64,000 nt of DNA from Membranipora membranacea (GCA_914767715.1 OU612066.1:9493001-9557000); one strand, 5' to 3'. Shown: positions 10,000 through 23,550, counted from the stretch's first letter. Notes: generated by a model not told the origin, from the letters alone. Program-made: numbers and translations.

Positions 10000-12900
10000 C
10001 GAACATTTAGATCACAAACGAATGACCTTTATGAAGAGACAGATATGTACAGGGTGATGTGGTGGATGGTGAATGAAATAATGATCCTCAGCAAGAGTTG
10101 GAGAAGGAGAAATATCAGATACAACTGGAATCAATTGATAGTATTAGGTAAACAGATGAAGAGCACAGGTATGACACAGGTATGACTCCAGTACACTTGA
10201 TTCATCAAGTGTGTAAAAAGCCTAATCTATTACATGCGTTATAAAATAGAAGCATATGAATTGAGGTGGTATGGCATAAAAAACTATCCCTCTCCCAAGC
10301 ACTCTCTACTTAGCCGCGTGACTGGCCTACTCTCTACTTAGTTGTGTGATAACTCCCAGAATCAGGTTAACTGGGCTAGCTAAAAACAAGTCTCTTCAAC
10401 TTGTATAATTTTTTGAGGCAGGTTCTTGGTTTAGTTTAGTAAGGGGAGTGTTGATGACTGAATGTTGACTTGGTGCCATGGTTGATTGCAAAATTTAAAT
10501 ACAACAGTCAGCAGAGCCTACTGATTAAACATGATAATATGTTAAAAAATAACACATGACAGTAATATAGATAAGTAAGAGAACTGAGGTTTTGGACTTG
10601 GGACACTAGTTGCAAAATATCTTGGCCTAAGGATCTTGTTTTATTAAATTGAAGGTTCAAGTGCAGATCTGATAAAAATGCAATACAACCAGTCAACAAA
10701 CACAATACCCTTATTTTTCTAGATTCTGGCAGTTTCTGCTTATGAATCTAGAATAGTGATGAGTAATTCACTATGTTTCTATATGTTCATGTGACATCAA
10801 TCTGAGGGCGAATCGATACATCGAATTAGCAATTAGGACAACTTCCGTACGCATTGGTACGAGTTTAATCATTCGAATTGGGGAACCACTTTCATATGGA
10901 GCGAGGGCGTTGATGGATGGATAGTGCGCTTTAAAATAATGATTTCAATGCGGGAGGCCTGTGCTTGAATCCTTGCAGCGATAGTACTTTTTGATGTTTT
11001 TTCATCATTGAAATCATAAGCATTTATATGAGAGAGGACCACTCTTTCAAAGTATGGGACCTAGTGATTAATTTGAGGTATAATGTCATCATGATGGAAT
11101 TTTATATGGGGCTCCCAATCAATCTAGCACTGTAGCACAATCTAGCGCAATCAGCACTCAAAACTAAGTAAGCAACACAAATATTCATTTGTTTCAATTG
11201 AGTATAGCATCTTAGTTGTAAATTGCTCTGCTCCTATAATACAAGCTATTTGAATTGTGTATGAAACTGTACACAATGGCTCTTTGCCTGCATTGCACAA
11301 CAATGCCACAGCGCTGATGAGTGAAATAATCAGAGATGCTAAAAATGTTTTTCAAACATGTCACACACACTTTAAGATGTTACCAAAAAAAGCTGATCTG
11401 ATGTGATTTACTGTGTTGAGATAAAATATGATCTTGGAGATTTTTGGAAATTTTGAATTTTTTTGCAGGAAAAATTAAATTAACAGTTAACTGACTGCCT
11501 GACAATCAAGTTGATCATTGTATGGTTATTCTGAATGGAAAACTGTAGGAAGCAGATGGTATTTTCAAAGTTAAGGAGCTAATGACTACCACTGAGCATT
11601 TTTGACTTCAAATAACTGAGTTCAGTGTTTTTCATACTCATCACCACAGTCACTAGCTGAGAACTATCCATTCTGAGCATAATATAATATAATATATAAT
11701 AATATAATATAATAATATCAACTTTTATTTGCTATTCAATGCCCTTCCGGGCCAATGAGAATATGCTTACATAAGATTCATCACATCTATTTAGCGCACT
11801 CCTGTACAAGGTAGGAGTGGGCAAGCTAGGCTATTGTTCGGAGAGCTCACCTCCTTTAGCAGAATGGGTTATGACCGGGATTCGAACATGCAACTCTCAG
11901 ATTGAGAAGCCCGAATCCTAACCACTGCTGAAGTACTTCACACTACGGGTACTTGTCTTATCTGAAGGTGAGAATGACATATATGTCAGTGATAAGTATG
12001 AACATGTCGATTATCAAACACACACTCACTTATGCTGGTGGTAATGCCAAAGGATAGGTTACATCCCCATTTGCTAAGTGGCTCAACCATCTTGACATTG
12101 TTGAGTGCAGAATATCAGGATCACAATGGATAGCTGTGATGGTTTTCTTTCTAATACTATGAGAGGCAGATATTTATTCAGTGTGAAACTCTTATTCTAT
12201 TGTGGATCATTGCATCTGTGTTTTATTGAAATTAATACAGAATCGAAACTCGTCTGCTTGATTACCTTATTCATAAACTTAAGAACACGAACCATAACAG
12301 GATTTGCCATGCATCCATAGTGATTAAATATTTAGAATACAATCTAACAATCACTGCAATGAAGCCACCACCTTCACTCAACTAGAAGTCTAACATCGCT
12401 CAAATTCTATGCTGTACAGCCACCACATCATAACAATAACAGACAGTAACATAGTATGATCTCATAAGCTTGTTGCAACATTCAGATCTCCAGTTGAGAG
12501 ATGAGAGACTGTTCTTCTGTTTGTTAAGACTGTAACACTACAGATTTTGTTCGCAACGAACAAGGGTTTGTTTGTAAGAGTTATCTTCCCATATTACTAT
12601 CGAATTCATTCCGTCGACTGTTAGGATTAATAGAGCTGTACCAACAATATAAGATAACAGTTGTAGCAAATGCTAACAATCAACACTCTCATTGTGTTCA
12701 TGTGCTATTGTTCAATATTATCCCTTTCAACCAACTTGACAAGGTGTCCATGTTGCCTCAATGGCCATGAATTGAGACCACACAACATTGACACTGCAGA
12801 TTAATGACACCGCAACAAAAATCGCCAGCAGTTGGCTGAAGGGGGTCAAATCCAATAATATTTGCTTGGCTATTACCCTGCACCCTATCATAAATTGGTG

Positions 12901-13490
12901 CATGATAAAAAATTAATCACAAGTAAGCACTCTCTAGCACTTAAATTTCTTGCAGCATGAGCAAATCTGCCAACTACGTTCAAGATCATAAGCGACAAGA
13001 ATATAATTCATCCTCAATAGCTTGATCATTAATCGCATGGAAGGTAGAAAAAGAGAAGAGAAAGAATCAATTATTAGGAAATGTAGTACGCCAGAATTTT
13101 TCGAACTATCCCCAATGCTGTGCTGGATAGATTATAATATTGAGTCTAAATGACTATCACACACCTCATTCTATGGGCAAGCCATCATCATTATAGTTAT
13201 AATTTCTAAGTGTTTAAGTTATTTAAATCAACCATTTAATCAACCTAAACTAATCCAAATGTAGCAGAGTACATCAAGAATCAAATAGAATTTTGGCAAA
13301 TATACAATTATTAATATCATGTTAAGTTTCAATGTATAGAGTTATATTTCATTGAAGCTTGCAGCAGGGTAATACATGCAAAAAATATAATGGTACAAAT
13401 TGATTCATTCAAGGCATTGTACATATTATATAATCCAAAGAAAATGCTCACATCAAGAACGGAGAATTTAGCAAATTTTATCATTCATAG
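10000..13490. other. Intergenic, no gene recognised
   Basis: AT-rich sequence. Two tRNA-related pieces are listed separately or noted here: one near 10900-10990 has a weak A-box-like GGATGGATAGTGCGC and a B-box-like GCTTGAATCC. The other short open frames have no recognisable family or splice context. Confidence 0.4.
11675..11955 (-). repeat. tRNA-derived SINE with simple-repeat tail
   Basis: On the minus strand the head has A-box-type AGTGGTTAGGATTCGGGC and B box GTTCGAATCCCGG. A ~150-bp body (complement of CTTCCGGGCCAATGAG) follows, then an (ATTAT)n-type tail at 11675-11720. Head, body and tail together are the normal SINE layout. Confidence 0.65.
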
Positions 13491-13497
13491 CGGTCGA

Positions 13498-14563
13498 TTA
13501 TCTTGTCTCACAGATGAAAAATCTCTTTGCATTAACACATTTACAATCACTCCATTCTCCACTTGTCTTTGGGCAGACACATGATTCATTTCCATTGGTG
13601 TTGTCAGGCTCACCAGATCTCCACGAAGAGGCAATCTCAGGGAATTGCTTGACAGCAGCTCTGTTCCAGAATGCTTCTGTGCTGTATCCATCCCAGAAAA
13701 ACAGCTGTTTACTAAGGTCTTCTTGAGCACCAATGTAAATGAAATCTGAGTCTACAAATGATGTAAATAGTGGTGAGGTACATTATCATATAGAAACAAA
13801 CGGAAAGTGTTTGACAGATTCCACAATCAATGAGCAATGTAGCTGTCAACAGCATGGCATCTACCTGGGATAATAAGCAGCTTCGATGACGATTGATAAT
13901 AAAAACAAACCCATTGTGTTTTCCATGAGAAATTGCTTGAGGTTTTCCCTTCTGAACTTAGTTTCTGCAGTCACCAATTGTCCAGAGTAAATTTTACCAC
14001 AGAGCGATTTGGCTTCAACATAGTTCTCCTTTTCATTACTAAGAATTAGACAGGATTTAGTGTCACCAGACCCGACGGTGGTGAAGTTACCTGGGCATTC
14101 GTCTATAAAACATGGAATTAAATCAAAATCAAATACAATATTGACAGTAATAATATTAGTCTACCGCATCGACTTCAGTGAGGCCAAACCATGTGATATG
14201 TTTTTTTATAGTTTGTATAGTTAAACTTTGAAAGCAAGTTCTGAGTTGGTAGGGCTAAATATCTGTTCATAAAATATACTGACTGCTCGAACAAGCATGA
14301 AAAAAAGCGTCAATACTCTTTTAGTACCAACATCAATGAGTATTATATCAAAAAAATAGGAACAACTAAGATTTTTAAGATTGAACTTTGAACCAACCCA
14401 TAATGTTATTAATATTTACAAAAATCTGAAGCTATGCTTTACATCACTGTCTTAATATCAAAGAGGAAAGAATCTAAAACCGATTCTGATAGATTATCAT
14501 AAACCTACCTATAGCAGAGGCTACCTGAACTCCTAAAGCAAGGATAAGAGCAACAGTGAACAT
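13498..14563 (-). CDS. Secreted C-type lectin 1
   Basis: A single carbohydrate-recognition-domain protein of about 166 residues in three exons: 14563-14509 (signal peptide MFTVALILALGVQVASA), 14102-13911 and 13751-13498 (stop TAA). All introns are phase 1 with GT-AG ends; the exon 2 donor is GTTTGT, weaker than in its paralog. Domain marks are CPGNFT near the N-terminus, SCLIL, a first core Cys (SLC), YIGAQED where the family has the WIG-type core, FWDGYS, EPDN in the ligand-loop position, CVCPK, EWSDC (the WND-like Ca/sugar motif) and the final FICE. Some two-Ca lectins use EPN for mannose-type sugars; EPDN is a variant, so ligand and calcium dependence are uncertain. It is close to lectin 2 at 18.45 kb and points away from it. 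Confidence 0.85.
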
Positions 14564-14656
14564 GTTGTATGGTTGGTAATTAGATGATGTTTCTTTGGGA
14601 GGCTACCAATCACTTTTACTGATAGTGCTGAAGTGATGATCAATATATCTTACAAC

Positions 14657-14665
14657 ATTTATATA
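14657..14665 (-). promoter_or_regulatory. TATA box of C-type lectin 1
   Basis: TATATAAAT on the minus strand, about 95 bases before the start codon. The downstream leader (ACTTCAGCACTATCAGT) matches lectin 2. Confidence 0.7.
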
Positions 14666-14669
14666 GGCG

Positions 14670-17600
14670 TGGAAAACAAATTGCAGTAGTAAAAATAGCA
14701 ACAGGATCAAAGCGTGACATGCCATAAAACAATTATTGTTGACTCAATCATGTTTTATATCTATTTAAAAAATAACCAGTCAAATTTAAAGACATGACAC
14801 TAATGTATCCAGCAAAGAATCACAGGCGCTTTTCACTTGACAATGATATTTTGGTGCCAATGTGCGTCAATGACAGACTTTTCTGTCAGTTTGTTCTTAT
14901 AATTCTTCATCCACTTTGCCTTGATTATAAACATAGTACAAAAAAATGTTACAGTCAGAACACATTTCATTATGACTGCAATATGGTGAAGGTTAATTCT
15001 CTTCAACATATCGCAGTCATAGAGAAATGTGTTCTGAAAGTATCATTTTGGCATTTTGTTTATTGTCAAGACAGGTTGGTGAATGCCGATTCACCCCAGC
15101 TGTGACCGTTTGAAACTTGAGTGATGGTTAGTAACACACTCCAAGATTAGTTTCCAAACTGATATATCCAGATTGTGAGGATGATTGGATTATAATCTGT
15201 ATCAGCATTGATCTCAAATGCGAATGCTTTACTGTAACAGGTGTTACTTTGACACACTATTCACAAGTTTTAAACTAGCAAACACATCATGTACAAAATT
15301 TTCATCTATTTTATTGATTATTTTGTTGTGACATTCAGGGATAAAGCAGCATTATTCCAACATTACCTTTAAATATTAAATACACTGATTATTGGTACAA
15401 TCAATTTAAAGGGATTTAATCAGCCATTGTTAACCAATCAATTTCAAGTGAGATTTATAATTTTTCTCCAGTGTCAGATAAAAAAATATTTAGAGTTATG
15501 GTTGGTGAATTAAGTATCTCAAGAACAAGACAATGCTATTTGGTGTACACAGACATACCCTTTCCATGATGACAATTACTAAGTTCAGTAAGATTTAGCC
15601 GTAGTATTGCTTTTTGATGAAGCTGAAAGCTATACGGAACTAGCTTAGAGCTTCCCTGATTACTACTCATAATGTCTGTACTCAAATTTTGTTTTTTTTA
15701 GTTGTAGATGGTGTGGCAAGAGTGTTATAATTAATGATTCCGAGACTGACGCTTATCCTGTTTAGAGGATGATTATCCACATGATCTGGAGATCAACAGT
15801 TGCATTTGAAGGCCAAACTTGCAGTCAGTGACTTACAATCACTGGGAGCTTAGCCGTCACAGCCGGGGTGAATTAGCATTCATCAAAATTTCGCATCCTT
15901 AACGTAGCCAAAATCTTTTGCTCAAATAGTTTTTATCAAAACATGATGACCTGTTACTGGAATGTTTTGATGTGTCATACAAATAAATATGTGAATCAAA
16001 TGATGCAGTTGCAGCCCTTTGACTTAATGTGCAGCAATAATTGACATGAGAAAAAATATGCCCATAACTACATCAACTTTGAAGTAGTTTGAAGATTGAG
16101 GCCTGGAGATGACAAAACAAAACATGGTGAACAGGATCGAAATGCAATCAATCTCATCCAACGTTGTAATATTATGTGGAAATGTTAATATCTTCAAATG
16201 CAAGATGTAATAACCGACTACAATCCATTAACAAGGGATAATTCATAAATAAGTATATCCTGATTGTAATTTGGTTATAGAAGGATTGCAAATACTTATA
16301 AATTTTGAAAAGGATATAAATAAACCTGTAAGATAATTGTTGTATCATTCGTTATCATTATATTTCTGACATCATCAGTGTTTGCGTCATAAAATCAAAA
16401 ACAATGAGGTTTTAATGTTTCAAAACATCCATTGTTTGCCAATAAAGCCATACAAAAATAAAGAATATATTTAGCAATGTCTTCTCTAGGACGTTTCTAG
16501 AAAAGGCTGTGGTGATCCATTAGTAGTTGCTATTCATTTTGTATTCAATTTTCCTATGACTATTCAGAAGCTTCAGTCAAGTCAGGGCTCTTGGACTGTT
16601 CAGTGGTGAAGTCATCATGGCTTCGCTTTTTTTATGAAATTAACTTTTTGCCATCATTGCTCATTCACTAAAATCTATTGCTACTTTGCCTTACCTTACC
16701 TTGCCCACTTTTCACCACCATGTCCTGATCGTGTGGCAGCTTTTCACCATCTCTTCGATTCCACCAAACTTTTCACCTTACTCAATCACTTGCATCACAT
16801 CGGCTTAGATTTAGCCAGGGGAGGTTAACATTAATTGTGTCACTACTTATTCTGTAGGATTGCTTGTCATTTTCCATTATACATTAGTTACATAAATTTT
16901 CTTCGCACAACAAAAGCTGCCCTCAACAACACTTCTTTTGTGAATTATTTACCTCCCAAATTGTTGACTGTCCCCAATGTTAGATCTACACATACATACC
17001 GTTTTCAGTTTCGCAAGTCTACACCTAGCATGATGCATAACATTTTTCATCTGCATCCCCTAAGTAGCTGGCATATATTTTCATTAGTGATTAGATAAGG
17101 GGGATGTCACTTGGATCTTAAGAGCTTTAGAGCTTTGGTTATTGACTGAAATTGTCACATCCTAAAATTTGAAGGTAAAGCAAAACATATATGCAGCTCA
17201 CTTTACCAACAGGATCAGTTTCTTTTCAGTTATCTGTAAAAAAGTCAGATTTTAAGTTGACGGGAGCCCTGACTACAGGCCAGGCAGCAGAATCGTGATG
17301 ATGTAGTTTTTGAATAGTTAAAAATTACGGTGGCTCTTGCTACCTAATCTCATCTCACTTTATCTATACTGGTAAAAACATCAATTCATCCTCTGACAAG
17401 ATGCACAAGTGGAATCAGAGCTAATAGTCAGCATAGCTCGCATTACAAATTGCAAAAAAATTCCGTCAACAGAGACCAGAGAAAACTGAACGTGAAGAAA
17501 ATTGTAAAGAAGTATTTAACAGATGTTTTATTCTACAGTCTACAGAGCTATATTGACAATCGAGATTGACAGGGATAGTTTACAAATTGATTTCGATACT

Positions 17601-18350
17601 CTGATCTTTAAGTGGTGATCCAAGGCTAGCAGATACAGAACAGGTAACCACAGTCACCATATCCCTGTAATTAACTCTTCAAGTCAACAAAAGAGTGTAA
17701 GGAAAAAAGAAAGAACCCCCTTGCAGTGTGTTGCTGTGATTGAGTCTAAGATTGAGCATTGGTATAAATACCCGCTTAAATTTCTGTCTATGAAAATTGT
17801 TGTATCATTCATTTTGATTTTACTGTGTCCATTTTGGTTCACTTAAAGAGTTTTTAAGTTCAATACTAATCATTGACACCCCATTCCCTTGTCACAGATT
17901 TTGCGTCATCATAATAAAAATTAAAGTTATGGTTTTCATCTCTCTTATCATTGAAATGGATGCCAACTTCCTTATTCCACAAGATATACAATACATTTCA
18001 GCAACAAACGAACGTTCATGTCCGAGCTGATGATGAGACCTCACAAAAATTTATAAAGAGAAACCAACGACATTGCCGTTAATAAATTGTAAATATAAAC
18101 TGGTAAAAATATCATGATTGACGCAAGTGGGAAATATATATCATGATCTGTGAACAGAATAAAGATGTTTTCCTTGTATTAGTATACAACCATATGATCA
18201 CAATATGAGATAATATCAAGTATTTAAATCCCCATTGTTATGTTTTAAATAATCATTAATAATGATTGGCTGAACAACAATTGTTTAATGGCATATGTCA
18301 ACTCATGGTGCGATTGCTTCATCTCTGCTACAAGATTGCTTCATCAGACC
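14670..18350. other. Intergenic between the divergent lectins; inverted-repeat traces
   Basis: The sequence just upstream of lectin 1 (around 14717-14755) is homologous in inverted orientation to that upstream of lectin 2 (around 18255-18305), so the pair arose by inverted duplication. A separate inverted repeat has arms near 15075-15110 and 15845-15890 (ATTCACCCCAGCTGTGAC-type). Open frames at 16634-17098 have no recognised family. Confidence 0.45.
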
Positions 18351-18355
18351 AAACC

Positions 18356-18364
18356 TATATAAAT
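18356..18364 (+). promoter_or_regulatory. TATA box of C-type lectin 2
   Basis: TATATAAAT about 90 bases before the start codon, with the same leader sequence as lectin 1. Confidence 0.7.
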
Positions 18365-18450
18365 GTGGTATGAAGCTTGCTTTGTCACTTCAGCACTATC
18401 AGTTGAAGTGATCAGTAGTTTCTCACAGAAGAATCCCATCATCATACAAC

Positions 18451-19569
18451 ATGTTCGCTGCTGCTCTTCTCCTTGTTATAGGTGTTCAGGTAGCCTCAGC
18501 TATAGGTAGGTTTATACATTTATTGGGTTATTGCTGCTTTGAAAATAATGTCCACTTGCTTACATTAATCGATTAGTTGAGTTGCTCAATGATATTAGGT
18601 ATTTCTTAAGACACAACTATTCTTTAGATATTGTGTAGATGTATAGATGTTCAGGGTTATTGCGCAATTTATTATTTAAATGCTGCTCTGAGCGATCAGT
18701 TTGTTCATTGATCACATGTGACAAGCTACTACCTCTGACTTTACAATACAATTACCTTGATGATAGGTAAGAATATAAAGACACATGACTGTTGCCCATG
18801 TTTCTTCAGTGTTAAGCCTAGCTGATATAGATGCCTGCAGTATAAATATTATTACTGTTTATTTTCTATTTTAATTTACGGTTCTGATGATGTTTTTTAT
18901 AGAGGTATGCCCAGGAAACTTCACCGCCGTCGGGTCTGGTGAAACCAAATCCTGTCTCATTCTCAGTACTGAAAGGGAGTATTATGTGGATGCCAGAGAA
19001 CTTTGCAGTGAGACCTACTTGGGCTTCATGGTGACTGCTGAAACTCAGTGGAGAAGAGATAACCTCAAGCAATTCCTCATGGAAAACACACTTGGTAGGT
19101 CGTTTGACGCATGAATTTTGCAACTATTCACTTTGTTCTTTTATGTCAACTTTTATAATTTTTTTAGTCTGCATTTTGTTGAGTATATAAAAAAGATGCA
19201 TTTTTCTAGCTTCATTTTTGCGAAGTCAAACATCGCAGCATTGTTTTATTTTGTGATCCTGATATGAATTTAGATATATAACTATCTCTATAACTGTCTC
19301 CTATTTCAGACTCAAACTCAGAGTTCATATATATCGGTGCTCAGGAGGATGTCGATCAACAGACATTCTTTTGGGATGGATATAGCACAGAAGCATTCTG
19401 GAACAGATTGGATGCTGAGGAGTTCCCTGAGGTTGCACCTTCATGGAGATCTAGTGAGCCCGACAACACTAACGGAAATGAGTCATGCGTCTGCCCCAAG
19501 ACAAGTGGAGAATGGAGTGATTGTAAATGTGTAAATGCAAGGAGACTGTTCATCTGTGAGAGAAGATAA
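18451..19569 (+). CDS. Secreted C-type lectin 2
   Basis: Three exons: 18451-18505 (signal peptide MFAAALLLVIGVQVASA), 18903-19094 and 19310-19569 (stop TAA), about 168 residues. Exon lengths, phases and the 192-base middle exon match lectin 1. Visible domain features: CPGNFTAVGSGE, SCLIL, an exon 2/3 junction in NTL/DSNSEF, YIGAQED, FFWDGYS, PSWRSSEPDN, a Cys cluster CVCP...CKC, EWSDC and FICER at the C-terminus. The extra cysteines (CVC, CKC) suggest one more disulphide than the minimal domain. The short domain-only layout is common in expanded invertebrate lectin families linked to immunity or mucosal recognition; that role is inference. Confidence 0.87.
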
Positions 19570-19704
19570 TATACTGCTTTGACTGTTTGAACTGGCTTCA
19601 TTTTCACATGCAAATATAAGCAATGATTTAAATTAGTTTTAAACAATGATGAATGTAACACCATTTATTTTACTTTATATTCTAAACAGCCGCAATTTTC
19701 TACA

Positions 19705-19795
19705 ATATAAATTCTTCAACAAAATAAATTCTTCGACAAAACAAATTCTTCAACAAAATGAATTCCTCAACAAAATAAAATCTTTAACGTTAAGA
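19705..19795 (+). repeat. 17-bp minisatellite in the 3' flank of lectin 2
   Basis: About four to five copies of a unit like AAATTCTTCAACAAAAT. Some units contain AATAAA, which could act as the polyadenylation signal of lectin 2. Confidence 0.7.
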
Positions 19796-19799
19796 TTTG

Positions 19800-21140
19800 C
19801 CCCGTGATGAATTTGCTATAATTATGTTAAAATCATAGTCCCTGTCTTCCTTTGATCTTTCTCATGCTCATACCATCAAGAACTGGACTATAAAGTTAAT
19901 ATTTTCTATGAAGATATTGACTCTATTACATCAACCAAGAATGAAGGCTGACAGTTAATTATTTTAAAACACGATCTGGAGTGGGGTTCGGAGGGAGATT
20001 TTTGTCTGATGTATTTGCAGGCCCTCTGCAATTAACGTAACATAGTGTAAGAATGCATCTTTAACTTTGTATGGTACTTTTGACTGTTTGATAGAAACAA
20101 TTCTAATTAGTTCTTCCGAACCAACAGAACCTTACTGCCTTCCGGGAGGGTTGGTGTCTGCTCTGTGAGAGTCTTATGTTCCAGAGTCAGAGGGACTGGC
20201 CTGCCTGAGTGCACGGGCGGGCAGTAGTTCCCAACTAGATTAATCGGATGGTCGCCTTACTAGTCCCCGACTACATGACCATACCGTTGCACTATTTTTT
20301 TAGTTGGCCATTCATGTCTTAATCTCAATTTTTACTAGATGCAGGAACCGAATAAAAAAAAACCCACCTCTATCACTGTACTCGTTTTTGAGATCCTCTC
20401 TTTTTCCACCTCGAGTATTTGAATCGTCTTTGACATCATTTCTGCTTCCTTTCTAGAGTTTACCCTTCATACAAAGATAAATCCTGATCTTTTGTATTAG
20501 GTTTTTTTCCTCCGTTGGGACAACTTCAAATTGTGATATAAGCAAGGATGTACATTAGATTTGTACATTGATGAATGCAGCACCCATTTATTTTACTTCA
20601 TAAGTAGTAATTCTTTAAATATTGAGACTTAAACTGGGATGAATTATTGCTAAGGATCTATATAATCAAGCCAAAGTCCTCAATACATAAATGACGAGTA
20701 TAAGGAACATCCTTGACCTGAGGTCTACAGATAAGTTCCATCATTCTGGTAATTTAACCTTTAAAATAGAAGGAAACATGTTTAAATTGAGTAATGTATA
20801 CTTTATTTCATTTATCCTAATGTGTTCAGCTAGCTAAGCGATATGTTGTTGTGAGATCTCAAGCTCTCAAACCTCACAGCCAAGAGAGTGCGACGAAGGA
20901 AATTGCACTTTAATTGTTTGAACATGTTGTGTTATCTTCTAGCTAATTGAATGACATGTTATTTGCTTCAATATTAATAATACTATGGATAAAACTTAAA
21001 TTTTCCAAGATGTGGCCGAAATGCTTAAGTTTATTGAAGCACAAGTTATAAATTCTTTCAATTGAGGATGTATTTTAAACAATTTAAATACTCCTTGATT
21101 GAGGTACATTTTTTGACTCGCAACGTGTGAGCATGGACAA
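19800..21140. other. Intergenic, with one GC-richer block
   Basis: No gene seen. The stretch at about 20125-20290 is clearly GC-richer than its surroundings (CTTCCGGGAGGG, CACGGGCGGGCAG) and is probably an inserted repeat. I could not assign it to a family. Confidence 0.35.
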
Positions 21141-21148
21141 TATATAAC

Positions 21149-21380
21149 TCTCTCACTCACTCACCCACCCACTCAACCACCCACCCACCCACCAACCCAC
21201 CCACCCACCCACCCACCCAATCACTCACTCACTCACTCACTCACTCACTCACTCACTCACTCACTCACTCACTCACTCACTCACTCACTCACTCACTCAC
21301 TCACTCACTCACTCACTCACTCACTCACTCACTCACTCACTCACTCACTCACTCACTCACTCACTCACCCTCTCACTCAA
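21149..21380 (+). repeat. Long CACT/CACC tetranucleotide microsatellite
   Basis: Almost pure TCAC repeats for about 150 bases (21222-21367), preceded by ACCC/ACTC variants. It sits just before the broken lectin copy. Confidence 0.95.
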
Positions 21381-21504
21381 CCGACAGGGGACCTTGTTTA
21401 ATCACAATGGAGGTAAGTTGATGTAGATGGCAGCAATATAAAATATTGTGACTGTCAACATTGCATATTATCGTATGATTCTGATAATTGTTAACTATTT
21501 TATA

Positions 21505-22262
21505 TTGAAGCCAAATCACTCTGTAGTGAGCTCTACTTAGGCTTTATAGTTGCTGCAGAAATTGAGTGGAGAAGAGGTGACCTTAAACAACTGCTGCCAT
21601 TCAGGCAAATTTATGATCAGTCAATTCAGTAAAGCTCCAAGATAACTAATTGAGGCTTTTAAACTTTGTTACTTTTATCACCTGGTGGGCAAATAGTTAA
21701 GACAAAATGGTGTTAGAAATCAGGCTATGAAATTAACGGCTATGTGATGTCAAAAGTGTCCACTAGTAAACTGGTGACTATGTAGATAATTACGAGGATT
21801 ATTAATTTCATACCTTGACTTGGACCATCAGTTTGTGCAAAATATTTGCCCATTAGGTGACAATGCTGAGATTGCAGCCTCATAAAATTAGTTTTAAGCT
21901 ATACAGAATTCAATTGGCACACAATTGCCTGTGTGGCAGCAGTGGTTTATTAAATCACTCATAAAAGTTTTGATACATTTATTTAGTGTGACAGCGAAAA
22001 ACTACAGCAGACAACTATATTCTGAACAGCTTTCAGGTTTATTTTGTAACCCTGTCATGAATAAAGATTTATAACTCTTTGCATATTTCAGATGATCAAC
22101 AGAAATTCTTCTTGGATGGATTTCAAGCAATTTTCTGAAGTCCCACCTATATAGTGAGCCGGTTAACTTGACAACACCAACAAGAATGAGATATGTGTCT
22201 GCCCGAAGACAAGTGGAGAGCGGAGTGACTGTAACTGTTAGATCTTTCATCTGTGAGAGATG
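21505..22262 (+). pseudogene. C-type lectin 3, wrecked copy
   Basis: 21505-21610 corresponds to the second half of lectin exon 2: YIEAKSLCSELYLGF, then EWRRGDLKQLL. 22090-22262 corresponds to exon 3 (DDQQKF, a lost frame, GEWSDC-like and ICER-like pieces). Stops and frame changes interrupt both. Exon 1 and the first half of exon 2 are absent and replaced by the microsatellite. The reverse-strand open frame at 22002-22250 is a shadow. Between the two parts, 21790-21970 matches a repeat also found at 57774-58040. Confidence 0.75.
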
Positions 22263-22890
22263 ATTATGTACTATCTCAACTGATAAAACTTACTATATTC
22301 TTCGATGCAAGGATTTACATTCTATTTGAACAATAATAAATATTGCACCATTGATTATGTTTCATATTCTACTCAGCCTCAATTATCAACACAACAAATT
22401 TGTGAACATTGTACTTAAAAACCATTCATTACAAATTATACACTATAAACATTTTTTTTTTATTACTGACCTCAAATACCCGATTTCAAGTTACCTTTTG
22501 TAATCTAGCCTATCAACAAATCTTACAATACATCATACGATTTTCATAACAAAGTATTGATAGGTAGATGAAAAGATAGTTACTGGTTCAACCAGTATCA
22601 TGTTTTGCGGATGCAGACATTTACAATGAAACGAGCCTTATGTTAGCAGATGGTCTTGTATCATATATTGATACTGCCCTTTATATCATATTTATTGGCT
22701 GCAGTTTTAGGTTGCACAATTCACAATAAAAGAAGCCTGTGGCCTCAGATTACCTTTTTTTTATTATAATTAACTAAAGTTCATATTACTATTAATTAAA
22801 AATATTAAAGTTAAGTGTAAAATAAAGTTTATAATAATATATATTTCTTCTCTTTATTAAAATGTTGGTGTGGGCAGTTTGCTTTTTATT

Positions 22891-23061
22891 TCAGTCGGAC
22901 TGGTATGTGAATCTATCATGTTTACCTTTTGCCAATGAGGCCACAAATAGTACATTGGCCAAAGAAACATGTACAGACCAACAACATTCCCAGCTATTGT
23001 TGCACCCTGCACTTATCCCTGCTAGCAAAAGAAATGTCAGGACGCTGTAGAGGAAATTCAT
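22891..23061 (-). CDS. Small secreted protein, unrecognised (possibly first coding exon only)
   Basis: The minus-strand frame from 23061 gives 56 residues: signal peptide MNFLYSVLTFLLLAGISAG, then CNNSWECCWSVHVSL, a second hydrophobic stretch (ANVLFVASLA) and a short charged tail ending at 22891. It is spliced like a real gene: a TATA box at 23551-23558, a non-coding exon 1 ending at 23477 (ACTG/GTAAGT), and exon 2 starting at 23064 after TTTTTTCCAG. A possible donor (AAAG/GTAAAC, near 22935) could add further exons, but none were found. It matches no family known to me and is not alignable by eye with the lectins or GYN peptides. Confidence 0.5.
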   Translation of the reverse strand: MNFLYSVLTFLLLAGISAGCNNSWECCWSVHVSLANVLFVASLAKGKHDRFTYQSD

Positions 23062-23550
23062 TGTCTGGAAAAAACATAATACTGATTCCCGGTGTGAAGC
23101 ATTGGTAATAATATATATTTATTCATAAGCATTATCACAGACACGTCATGACATACACAATTTATTAATTTTGCTTTTTGTTAGATCAATTGATGCCAAT
23201 GATTATTTTCTTGATTTTTTGTTCTTTCTTGATTCCTTATGGAAAAGATTTTTCAAAATGATTATGGCAGTCAACAAAATGCATTGAAAAGAAATGAAAA
23301 TAAGGTTCCTATGAATGACACAAAAGATCATATCACAAGCTTTGGCTGTTTTTCCTTCAGTTAATTACATTCTATGATCATTATCCCAGAAAGAGATTTA
23401 GGTTATAAATTCATAAATATGAATAAATATTTGTTATCACATTGAAGTGCATATCATATATGATATTCAGACTTACCAGTTAGAATATGATTGCAGTGCT
23501 GTGCAATGGAGAAAAGCCAGTGCTATGAGTTCTCTAGGGAAGATGCTGCC

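Noticed and set aside
16634-17098. Two open frames with a vague resemblance to a LINE C-terminus
   Set aside because: No reverse transcriptase motif could be placed, and the composition is pyrimidine-rich. Not enough to call an element.
21149-21380. Regular repeat array, considered as CRISPR-like
   Set aside because: It is a pure tetranucleotide microsatellite without spacers, in a eukaryotic genome.
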